Assembly (NCBI GenBank): GCA_037044905.1
Contig: JBAOKB010000096.1
Location: forward strand, 46,237 to 110,236
Reading direction: 5' to 3'
Origin: Hortaea werneckii
Taxonomy: Eukaryota; Ascomycota; Dothideomycetes; Mycosphaerellales; Teratosphaeriaceae
DNA length: 64,000 nt
Shown here one piece after another: positions 21,688 to 31,631 of this stretch. The notes under the pieces are model-generated. The model had not been told where the DNA came from. It did no database searches and worked only from the letters and a program-made list of their open reading frames with translations. The translations under genes and the position numbers were made by a program. The stretch's first letter is position 1. Each line of letters opens with the position of its first letter.

Positions 21688-22360
21688 GATGGGCTATTCC
21701 TAGGTTCGTAGACCTTTGCAAATACTGGTGGTGTTTCGTGCGGCTTCGTTGCCTTGGGGGCTTCTATAGAGGTAGTGGGGTGGTTCTTTTTACTTTTTCT
21801 TTTTACTGGTTTCCTTTCGGGTAATCAGAGATCAGGTGATGGGAAGCTCTCCATATGCGACTCGTTCAGTGAAGAAGAGTCCCACACGGCGAATTGATGA
21901 GGGTTGGGGATGGTTCAAATTTGGGGGGAGACAGGCAAACGTCAAGTTCGAATCAAAACCTCGCGGACGAAGTTGGAGAGATATGACGGCAGCGGGGGAA
22001 TCGGTGGCGCTTGGCAACCTCAGCCCTCTCGGCCCACGTTTGCCGAATGGTCCGCGGTCACAGCCGGGGCTCCGTCGGGAGCTATTCCCGTCTGGGGAAC
22101 GAACATCTGGCCGACGACGAAGGCATTGGATCGCATGTGAAGGTCCAACGTCGGATGCGAGAGTGAGTAGTCATACACTCTGATACATGACCATTGAATT
22201 CAAGACAGTAGGTACGCACAGCACCATCCCCTCCGCTCTGAGACGACTATGTAACAAAAACTAATCCATCATCCTCAGCCCGCCTAAGCAACCTACCTCC
22301 CATCATCAAGAGAGACACGCAATCCACTCGACCTTCCCAACCCGCCACCCGTCCAACACC
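21688..22360. promoter_or_regulatory. Divergent promoter region tma46 / ost4
   Basis: 673 bp between opposing start codons. The open frame at 21836-22183 (plus) has no recognisable domain and is treated as chance. No named site is seen. Confidence 0.45.
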
Positions 22361-22522
22361 ATGATCTCCGACGCCTCCCTCTACTCCCTCGCCATCTTCC
22401 TCGGCAGCGCCTCAATGTTGATGATTGTCCTGTACCACTTCCTGGAAATCAACGCCCAGGACCCCAAGGAACCCTTGACGAGCGAGCGGAAAGCCGATGC
22501 GCTGCCGGCTAAGGCGCGGTAA
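22361..22522 (+). CDS. OST4: Oligosaccharyltransferase subunit Ost4
   Basis: A 53-residue single-exon protein, too short for usual ORF cut-offs. It starts MISDASLYSLAIFLGSASML and continues MIVLYHFLEI. This matches the Ost4 pattern: a short lumenal MISD start, then one membrane helix ending in a Tyr-His pair. Yeast Ost4 has 36 residues. Here a hydrophilic tail (NAQDPKEPLTSERKADALPA) adds about 20. Ost4 sits in the ER membrane and holds Stt3 and Ost3/Ost6 together in the N-glycosylation complex. The start codon is preceded by caacacc (A at -3). The short length limits certainty, but the pattern is specific. Confidence 0.88.
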   Translation: MISDASLYSLAIFLGSASMLMIVLYHFLEINAQDPKEPLTSERKADALPAKAR

Positions 22523-22934
22523 AGATGTCTCAACTCGGATTTATGGAAGGTTTGGACAGGAAGGAAGGGAAGGAGGCTTGGGATGAGAATGGGAGAGAAG
22601 TGGAGGGTTTGGATGCTGAGGGAGGGACGGAGATGGAAGTGCGAGTTGGTGAACATCAAGTGCAGCAAACAGACTTGAGAGTGACTTGTAAGCGATATGC
22701 TGCGACGATATACCCATTTTTCAAAACGACGACGGAGGAACTAGCCGAGGTATCATAACAAGAGAGCTAGCTCTGTACAATCGGCTCAATGGCCATTAGG
22801 ACTAGAAAAGTACAGACCGCATCATTCGCAGGTCTGGGTGGATAAGCTTCCTCGAAATCGTGAGACACGATGAGATATCTAGGTGCAAGCCAAATATGTC
22901 CCATTTCCCGTCGAAGCAGTAATATTTCTCCTAC
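22523..22934. other. Convergent spacer ost4 / AT-hook gene
   Basis: 412 bp holding the two 3' UTRs. No gene or notable structure is seen. Confidence 0.5.
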
Positions 22935-25900
22935 CTACTCCTGCATCTTGTCGTCGTCGTCAGCCCCGTCATCATCCCCATCCTTGTTATCATCATTTGC
23001 ATCATCATCATCATCGTCGTCATCGCCATAATCCGGCGGCCCTTCGCCTTCACTTTCCACTTCATCCTCAAAATCCTCATCGTCAAGGAACCCCTTTCTA
23101 CGTTTGCTGTTCGCCATCCTGACCCCCGTCCGATCCAGACTAGGCCCCACGGCGATCTTCTGCTGCTCGAGCTCTTCAAGCTCCGCGGCGGCCTTGCGTT
23201 CGTCCTTAGTTAGAGGCTGCTGGCTTGGTTCGCCCGGCCTTCGGAGCGCGGCAGGCGTGGCGGATGCAGAAGCTTGGTGACGCTCCGAGTTGGGTGTGAT
23301 GATAGGGGTCACGGATCGGCCTTGAGCGTCGGACAGATAGGCTTCAGAGTCGGTGGCGTTGTGGTCTAGAGTCGAGGAGAGGAGTCTGTCAGCGAATTCA
23401 TTTTCTATCAGCAGATAGTCTTACAGTGTTGGAGGATTGGATGGGATTGATTATGACTTACCAGATATTCCGCCTCGTGGTCCGTCACCCTGCTTCCATG
23501 CGATGGGCTGCAAGTGCTGCCTGTCGAAATGCTTTGTCCACACGGTCACGTCTGCTAGCGGTAGTACATTGCAGTCACTCCATAGGCACTCGAATTTGCG
23601 ATTGGCGTTTGGCTTCCCGTGTAGCTTGATGACGTGCTTCTTGAGGGTTTCCAGGTTGTGTAGCTCGGCATGGCAGTCCTTCCACATGCATTTGAACACC
23701 TGGTACTTGGGCTCGACGACGGGCGCTGGCTGTTGGCTCTGACGAGGTCGGCTGGGTCCGCTCGGGTGACTATTGGCGCCGGTCGCTGGAGCAAGGCCTT
23801 GTGCTTCGCGGGAGTGGATTGCTTTACGCCAACCGACCGGCCGACCTTTCTTCTTGACAGGATTGCCGCTGTCGTCCATTGCACGAAAAGCTGCATAACC
23901 GGTAGCGCCGCTGCCTCCTGGAGTAGAATAGCCAGTAGGAGCACTGCGAGCCGCTGGAGCAGAATTGGGATTCCCACCTCCGGCCGCTTGACGATTCGGT
24001 GTGCCCACACGGGAACCGTCGAGACCCCCGGCTGCGGTGCTGTACTTCGGTGGCCTGCCGCGCCTCTTAGGGGCCTTGGCCCCAATCGGATCAGGAATTG
24101 CTGCGCGACTGGCCGTCCCATCGCCATTGTTGAAACTTACAAGGCCACCGGGATTTAAAGCAGCAAGTCCATCGTCCTCGTCGTCCGCGTCAGCAGCCAA
24201 ATCTTCATCCCTGGCCGGGATAGGTACGGGCTTCTTAGACTCCGCCTTTTCACCGGGCAATTCAGGATCAATAATTTCCCATTTAATGGTGCTAAGATCG
24301 CTTCTGTCGCCCCTACCAGCCTCGCTCTCGTAGCCACCGCCATGCGTACTCAACAGCTTTTGCATGGAGTAGAGATGCGCATTGAGTGATCTCATGTCAG
24401 GGTGACGACCCGTTGCAAGTAATACATCACGTGCAATTGTACGGCTGTCATAATTGTTCTTCCTCGCGACTCGGTCCCGCATGATCGGCTCAACAAGCAT
24501 CTTGCCCTTGATACGCTCATTTTGCTGAGACTCCAGCGAGGGACCTTTGCGCTTGGACGGCCCCGGAGCCGGCGCAGGCTGTTGAGTCGAAGAGGGTCTG
24601 GGAGGTACCATCTGCGCAGGCGGTGCCCGTGGAGCCATTGGTCCAAAGCCGTATACTACAGGTGGAGGCGGTCCTTCAGAAGGGCGGTAGAAGTTGAAAG
24701 GAGTGGAAGGCGGTCTGAAGTTGGTGTGACCGGGAGGAGGCGGGGCAGGGTACGTCTGCTGTGCATTGAAACCGTTCATCTGCCCGTGAGAGGTTTGCAG
24801 CATCTTTTTGGGCGGGCCCTCGTCTTCATCAGAATCCTGAGCCGTCAGATCGACTAGATCGTCAAAGGTTTTACGGGCTGCTTCCTCCTTATTCGACGGT
24901 GGCTTTCGTGGCGCCTCTGGCTTGATTTCTGGCTTCTGCTCTGGTGCCTGAGACTGCGAAGGAGGCACACTGCCGGCGTTTGAGGGCCTGTTTGGCGGTC
25001 CGTTGGCGAAATGTGGATTTGCCCAGGAAGGAGGCTGCGAAACAGGCTGGACAGGCCCACCTCGTAGCTGCGGATCTAAGGCGTTGCTCATGTTGTTGAC
25101 CTCGCGCGCGGTATCAGCTAGGGGCTTGAAGCTTGGCGTCTCATACGCGACAGGTCCTTGCTGGTGGGGTTTTGGCTCATATTGGTTTTTGGACGGCCTT
25201 CCCCGCTTCTTTGTTGATCCCTCTTTTGTCTGGCTTCCTTGGACAGTCGAGTCCTGTTCTTGTTGCGTTGGCCGTGTAGTCTGCGACGTGGGCCCCTTCA
25301 GCCCATCTGGTACAGCTTTGAGCAACTCGCGGGCAAGCAAGGAGCGCTCAAATCGGAAACCGTGAGCCTCAAGAGCTTCACAAAGCTGGACATAGGACGG
25401 GTTCCGCTCGAGAATGGTTATTATGGTCTCTGTGCTGATTCGCCTGCCGCTGTTTTCCGGTAGACTTAACAGCCACTTGCCAGCCGCTTCTGCCAGAGCA
25501 CCCTTTTTCTGAGGTGGCCAAAGCGAAGTGTTGGCTTGAGCAGCGACCGGCTGATTAGGACTAGTGATCGTTAGTGCAGCCGGAGGAGCCTGCTGTTGTG
25601 ACGGCATTGTTCTCTGGAATGGTCTCAATTGTTGGTGATCATGCCCTTGACTTTGGGCAGTTGGCGCCGGCGTAGCAGGGCTGTGCGTGGGCGGCGGAGC
25701 CGAGCTCTTAGGTGGTGGGGCAGGTTGAGTTTGTTGTGGGGACTGAGAAGCATGCGCCTTGCGCTCTTCTTCCCACATCTTTGCCAACATAGCTGGATTT
25801 TTGGCATTGAACTCCCTCATCTTCTTGAACATGGCCCTCATTTCGGCTTCCTCTGCATTTGCAGGTGGCGCCTCACTGTCGATTCCAGCATTCGAAGACG

Positions 25901-26960
25901 CCATTTGTGCAAGCGCTGTTGCAGCAGTGTTGCTTTCCTTCTTCTCGGCACGCTTTTGCCTTGCCTTTTCCGCTCTCTTCTTCTGGTTGGCGCTCTTTTT
26001 GGCTTCTAATTCTTCCGCCTTGCGCTTATCGTCTTCAGCCCTTCGCTTATCTTCTTCGGCTCTGCGCTTGTCTTCTTCGACTCGACTGGCTTCTTCCTCT
26101 TTGCGCTTTTCGGCGGCTGCTCTCCGTTCCTCTTCTGCCTTTCGAGCAGCCTCCTCAGCTTCTCGCTTGCGTCTCCTCTCCTCTTCGATTCTCACCAGCC
26201 TCTCACGCTCTGCACGATCGTCGTATACCTGCAATGGGTTCACTGTCACAGCAGATGGCTCGGCTGAAGCACTTTGCTGCCTTTGTTGCTGCGTCTGTTG
26301 AGCGGCCATTCGCGGTGACGGGTTGTGTTTGCTAGTTCCTGATTGCTGATTCGAATATCCCTGCTGCTGAGCCTGCATTGCATGGAGCGGGCTCGCATAC
26401 CTCTGGGGCGGCTGTGGTTGCGTCTGAGCATGCTGCCCCGAATGATTACGTGCGCCCTGGTACGTTTGGCCGGCGGCTGTGGTGCTTGCACGCGCACTTG
26501 GATACGTCTGAGGCAAGTGAAAGCCGGACCCTCCATCGTGCTGCCCATAGGTGCTGGTGTTCATCGCAGGCGAATTGGTGTTTTGCGTCCGGTTAGGCAT
26601 CTGTACATCAGTCGGCGGATAGGAGGGATAGCCGGTTGTGCTCCACGAAGCTCGATCGTGAGGTTGGAAATTGTCCGCTCTGCCCGCAGATCCTTGTTGG
26701 TTGTAGCTTGAGCTCAGGCTGCTCAAAGCGGTTGCAGCTTGATTGGTATTACTCGGACCGTTGTTGGTTGTGCCATATGACTGATGGCCTTGACTGCCAT
26801 AACTCTGGTATCCAGCATTCGCGTAGCTAGCAGTAGCTGTGCCCGAATATTGTGGTGCGGTCGTCCCTACCGTCTGGTAGGTGTAGCCGGTTGGCTGCTT
26901 GTTGGACTGACTTCCGACCGGGTCGTAGAAACCACCATATTGCTGATGGTTGTAAGACAT
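22935..26960 (-). CDS. AT-hook and C2H2 zinc-finger nuclear protein (1309 aa), function unknown
   Basis: Exons are 23462-26960 and 22935-23365, with a 96-nt intron (1309 aa). The start MSYNHQQYGG at 26960 was chosen because the frame upstream runs antisense through the RPL26 first exon and lacks protein-like composition. Residues 1-240 are Gln/Tyr/Ser-rich. About 247-340 is a strong charged coiled coil with VEEDKRRAEEDKRRAEDDK repeats. AT-hook-like motifs lie near 585 (KKRGRPSKN), 968 (KRRGRPPKYS) and 1038 (KKKGRPVGWRK). A C2H2-type region near 1087-1150 has CMWKDCHAELHNLETLKKH and CLWSDCNVLPLADVTVWTKH. The C-terminus is a long Asp run. Conserved-looking helical blocks occur around 470-540 (KWLLSLPENSGRRISTETI) and near 830. 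A chromatin-bound regulator is inferred; I do not recognise the exact family. Confidence 0.88.
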
Positions 26961-27308
26961 TTTTGCGCTGATAGGCTCGACCAGTACGTCGGCGCAAGCG
27001 AGGATGGCAAAGAGAAGCCCCTTCACTTCCTGGCCTTCAAACGCACGCGCGACGGATGGGACGTAGCTTGAATCGCGAGTGAACGACGCGTCTAAAGCTG
27101 TAGAATACCGTAATGGGAAGCAGCGCGGCTTGATCCCGGATCTAGCCGCTATCTGGAGCCAAGACAGTCCGAGCTTTGCGGATGGGCCCGCTGTCGCCCA
27201 CTTCGAATTCAGCTGGAGAAGTTCGAAAAGTTCGTTCAGCAGCCGGCGACGACCAGCGACAACGACGACGACGACACCCCGCCGACACCTTCGTCCACCA
27301 CCGCCAAA
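26961..27308. promoter_or_regulatory. Divergent promoter AT-hook gene / RPL26
   Basis: 348 bp between opposing start codons, so one compact region must drive a ribosomal-protein gene and the AT-hook gene. A CGA/ACG-rich stretch precedes the RPL26 start. No specific factor site is claimed. Confidence 0.5.
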
Positions 27309-27855
27309 ATGACGAAGATCAACACTCAGCTGCACTCCAGCCGGAGAAAGAGCAGAAAGGAGCATTTCCAGGCTCCTTCCAGCGTGCGCCGTGTTATCAT
27401 GAGCGCACCGCTCTCCAAGGGTATTGCATCCATCCACACGTGCAACGAGTCTCCAAGACATATGCTAACGATGCGCAGAACTCCGTGAGAAGCACAACGT
27501 AAGCCTACCGCCGTGAATCGCATGCACATGATGTGTTTCGACAATTCACCTAACACATCTATTGCAGGTCCGCGCGATCCCCATCCGCAAGGACGACGAG
27601 GTCGTCATCAAGCGCGGCACCAACAAGGGCCGTGAGGGCAAGGTCACCTCCGTGTACCGCCTCAAGTACGTCATCCACGTCGAGCGTGTCTCGCGTGAGA
27701 AGACCAACGGCCAGAGCGTGCCAATTGGCATCGCCCCCAGCAAGGTCGAGATCACCAAGCTCAACCTGGACAAGGACCGGGAGTCGATCATCGAGCGTAT
27801 CTCCAAGGGTCGCGAGGCGAACAAGGAGAAGACCCAGAAGCGGGCTCAGGCATAA
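27309..27855 (+). CDS. RPL26: 60S ribosomal protein L26 (uL24)
   Basis: Exons are 27309-27420, 27479-27498 (only 20 nt) and 27568-27855, giving 139 aa, with introns of 58 and 69 nt. The protein starts MTKINTQLHSSRRKSRKEHF and continues QAPSSVRRVIMSAPLSKELR. It then shows the KOW segment (DDEVVIKRGTNKGREGKVTS) and VYRLKYVIHVERVSREKTNG. It is an eL/uL24-family protein near the peptide exit of the large subunit. The tiny middle exon encodes only ELREKHN; the frame is right only if both introns are removed. The first donor is gtattg, a less common variant. Confidence 0.95.
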
Positions 27856-28863
27856 GCGCGAAAAGCAGTCGCTAGGGCTGGCGGATATACCTGGTACGGT
27901 GTCAGTCATAGGCTTTCGGCGCACGAGGGGATGATAGCGAGGTTCAATGATACCACAGACTTTCCATCCCGCGTATGATACCCATTTTTCACTTCAAATT
28001 TTCCTCCGCTAGAATATCTACTCGACAGCCCTTCCCCATGGCTTCTTGAGCTATACGACTAGCGAAGAGCGACTTTACGGGACAATTGTACGTCCTTTTC
28101 TCACCTGCAGAGCGCTACTTGACCTGCTGACGGCTAGTGCTTTGATGGTGAGAAACATTCTACCTATTGTGATGTCAATCGGCTATCAACCTTCCATTGT
28201 CTTTGAACTGCTGTACCCGTTTGTTGCCCACGTGCCATGAAAGCGCACATATTCGATCATGGCTCATTGTAGAAGAGGCGAGTGAACAAATGGTACATAC
28301 TGAATGGTCAAGATCGTTTAGTATGTAAAATCTGTTGTACGAAGCAGTGTCTCGCCACAAGTTCCGCCGTGTTCAAACATACCAGGAAGAGCACAGATGG
28401 AATAAAATGCCTTCACCTAAGTCCGACATTCGAAAGGTTCTGTCATTGTCGGATATCTTTCGAGTATAATTGCACAATTTCCCTCTAATATGCCAGAACC
28501 CAACATTTGTAGAGTCATGGGCAAGGATGGCTCTTGATATCTGGAGCATCATTATGTATCCACCACCAATCAGTGTATTTCGTGCGCAACATCCACGCAA
28601 CGCATGGCGATGTTGCTGCGCTACGAAATCTCGGATACTCCCTCTAGCGCCGTAGGGTCAGCCTCTTCCGAACGCCGCGGGAGTGCCTGAAGCAATTTTC
28701 CTGACCGCAGAAGCTGCACAACTTCATTCTCTCATCTCCTTCTCCGTCAACCTACACCATCAAATGCGAAAGGGCGAAATATATCTGCCAAGCTACCTCA
28801 CAGGCCTAACTCGGTTGCGTTTGGTAGGCTTGGTTGCGTCCACTAAGCTGGTGTTCGACTTGT

Positions 28864-28887
28864 AATAAGATGCTTTCGCATCTTATT
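28864..28887. repeat. Perfect hairpin, 10-bp stem
   Basis: AATAAGATGC, loop TTTC, then the exact reverse complement. It is in noncoding DNA about 1 kb past RPL26. Role unknown. Confidence 0.85.
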
Positions 28888-30652
28888 GAGTCTCTGTCCA
28901 GGTCTTGAGGGATCATTGGCTGTTGGCGGAGATCGAGACATGCCTTGATTCGCGTATCCTGTCTATGCTACGGATCATGGCGCTCACGCACTAACCTTAC
29001 CGCCTCTCTCCATCTACATTTAAATCGCCATACACTGACTACGCCTAGCATGCTTTCATAGAAAGCACACATCCTTGGTTCTCTTGTTTGGCGATTGGCC
29101 TTCTGAGTCCCTGCAGCTTCAGCTGGCTCTCGATCGACAGGATTGAAACCCATAAAAGCCCAAGGGCTTTGGGAGCAAGCTGGATCTGTGCTGCCCAACC
29201 CATCACAGCGTCAACGCCGGCAATCGATATGACCTTGTGGTGGGCTCCAGTTACAGAGCTGTACTGATTAAGCGACCAGTGCTCGGCTTGTTCGAGCTTT
29301 AGACGGCTACATTGTCCTAAGTCAGGTGAGTATTCGCAACGCGAGCAAGTTCTTTTCACTGATGAATCTATCACAACCGTTCTGGTGACATCTTTATGAG
29401 CCAAGAACAAAACATGCATCACCATCTGACCTAGCCTCTCCTTACACAGCTCTCTATGATAACTCTTCGAATCCGGACATGCAAATGCTGACGACCTCGA
29501 AGCAGATAATGAGTGGCATTTACAACAGTCCTTCTGGCGGACCGAACAGAATTGCAACAATGGTGAAGATGGCCAAAAAGGCGCTGGTACAAAGGTAAGC
29601 GAATAGCTTTATCTTCTTTTTCTTGCAATGATGATTGGATTAAATTTTCAGTTCTGCTACTGAAAACACAATGTCGACAACTCATACCAAGCTTACCATT
29701 GACTGATATGCATCTTTTCTCAAAAATGATGAATCATGAATGGACTGAGAACAGCCTTGCTAACCAGTCCTTCTCACAGGTTTGATCGTTTTCATGGCGC
29801 CATGTGTGCCTAGATCCTCCACGTCCACCGGCCACGCGCAATGAGACATAGCACTTGATTATCAGGTAAGAACCTTGCCTCCGTTTTCTCTACTCGCCCC
29901 TCGACCTTTCAAGATGACACCTAGTCAATCCATTCAACTATCGCCTGTTCCGTCGAGTCACCCTCCCTCATACCGTACCGACGCCGCTCGCGGTGCGCGG
30001 GATGATCGGTTGCGGAGTTTCTTGTCTTCATGGCATAGTGTAATCGTGGTTTCCGAGCGTCAGACCGCGTTGTTCGTTATGGGCTGCGTGGCGAGACGCC
30101 GACGGATGGGCATGCGTAACACGGCTTCTCTGACCCTTTCAGCGCGAGCACACCTTTCATTGCCAACGCGAGACAACGTATGGAGAATTTCAATTGCTGA
30201 CTGGTATTAGTGACCTTGTGAGAAATTCCGATCACTTCTATGCATGCCATGGGTCTAGGTTCAGAAGTGATGACCCGCACGACAAATTGGACTCGGAAGC
30301 AATGGGTCTAATGATGGCATCGTGAAATTCTGTCGTGCGAGCGCGAAGGATGTTTCAGATATCAAGCTCTCGCATGAGCGTGTTTTAGTAAATCTTTGCT
30401 AGCCATCACAATACACATTCACTGAATGACTTTGTCCATTCTACCATTGTATCAACCGATCGTGTTTGACGCGATCTCTTAAACTTTGCAAAAGTGTCTT
30501 CGTATTTGGGACTCTTCGATACTGACGGCCACGGCCACGCTAGTGCAACCAGAGAGTCCTCGTGCGATGGTCGAAGATTGACTTAACAGAATCTAATGAG
30601 ACTGTAAAGCCCCCTGCGCAGTCGGCCAGCTTTGGACAAAGACGGATGGCAT

Positions 30653-31077
30653 CTAGAGATTTAGGGTTTTGCTACCTTTCCTGGGCCCATTGAATTCAAA
30701 AATTATCCCTCCTACAGCCGACGACTCTTGCTAGTGAGATGCTGTAGCATGGCTTTCCATCCGCCTGTGCCTACCGGGTCTTACCACCATGGACCTCTTA
30801 CCTTCTCGGCCATGTTGAGCCAATAATCGAAAGCATCCAACGTCTCTTCTCGATCCACATCTTCAAAATACTGTCGGGGATTTTGCCAATAATGTCGGAT
30901 CTCAAAGCTTGGTTTCGGCCGAAACTGCAGTAAGTCTCCAAGCAATGCCGTTTATCAGTGTAGAGGATCAGGTGGTACATCGTCGTTCGGCCGTTTCGCT
31001 GAGTTGTCTGCGAGGAACGCGTTCCTCCTCGGAAGACAAACAAGGTACGATGAGACATTGCAATGTGAAGCCATCAT
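30653..31077 (-). CDS. Doubtful three-exon small gene (99 aa), unrecognised
   Basis: Possible exons are 30979-31077, 30802-30924 and 30653-30730, all joined in phase 0 by introns of 54 nt (gtacca...ctgcag) and 71 nt (gtaaga...cactag). The middle exon is the convincing part: FRPKPSFEIRHYWQNPRQYF then EDVDREETLDAFDYWLNMAEK reads like an aromatic- and acid-rich folded segment and is flanked by good splice sites. The first exon (start at 31077, MMASHCNVSSYLVCLPRRNA) and the last are weaker guesses. An alternative first exon could splice in from about 31.1 kb. It may also be a remnant of a larger gene. No family is recognised. Confidence 0.3.
31012..31027. repeat. 16-bp perfect palindrome
   Basis: GAGGAACGCGTTCCTC, self-complementary without a loop. 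It lies within the first putative exon of the doubtful gene above. It could be a dimeric protein-binding site or chance. Confidence 0.8.
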
Positions 31078-31608
31078 GCCAATCAGATGACTAGAAAGGC
31101 GAATCTACCTTGATGAAGAACATGTGTCTGTCCTGTGCATTGGAATCGTGCTCTGACCGCTCTTACAGGTCAGTGGAAGTCTTTTGACTCATATGGACTG
31201 CCTTGTTGTTGATCTTGCAATAGCTATGAGGCAACATGCAAGGAGACCCTTTCAAGGATTGTAGAGTGCGTATCCACTTCGTTGCAGGGACACGAGCAGA
31301 GCAACTCCTCACGAGTATTACGCACCCCACGATGAACTAACGCATGGCATTAATAGAGGAGCTGCACACCCCTCGACACTCCAGGCACGCGTCCCGGATC
31401 ACTTTGCCAGCGCTAAAGGCTTGGCTGAGCAATGGAACGATGGACGGTATGCAGTGTTCTAAGCGACGGCCGAGACACGACCGTCCGGTTGGTCCGTCGC
31501 TGTTCGATCTAAACGCTTCCCGTCATTGGTGTAAGACCACGTCCTTTTAGGCCGCTTTGAGGCGTTTGTCTCAGCTAGGATGGTAATTCCCCAGCTGTTA
31601 TGCCGGTA

Positions 31609-31631
31609 GGTGAGCCGCCTCTCGGCTCACC
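31609..31631. repeat. Hairpin, 9-bp GC-rich stem
   Basis: GGTGAGCCG, five-base loop, CGGCTCACC. It lies in the gene-poor region, role unknown. Confidence 0.8.

Noticed and set aside
26961..27461. N-terminal extension of the AT-hook protein (frame open up to 27461)
   Set aside because: It runs antisense through the RPL26 promoter and first exon, with composition unlike protein. The ATG at 26960 starts a Tyr/Gln-rich region typical of such factors.
29914..30210. 98-aa plus-strand frame with a protein-like N-terminal third
   Set aside because: The second half looks random and no splice variant improves it.
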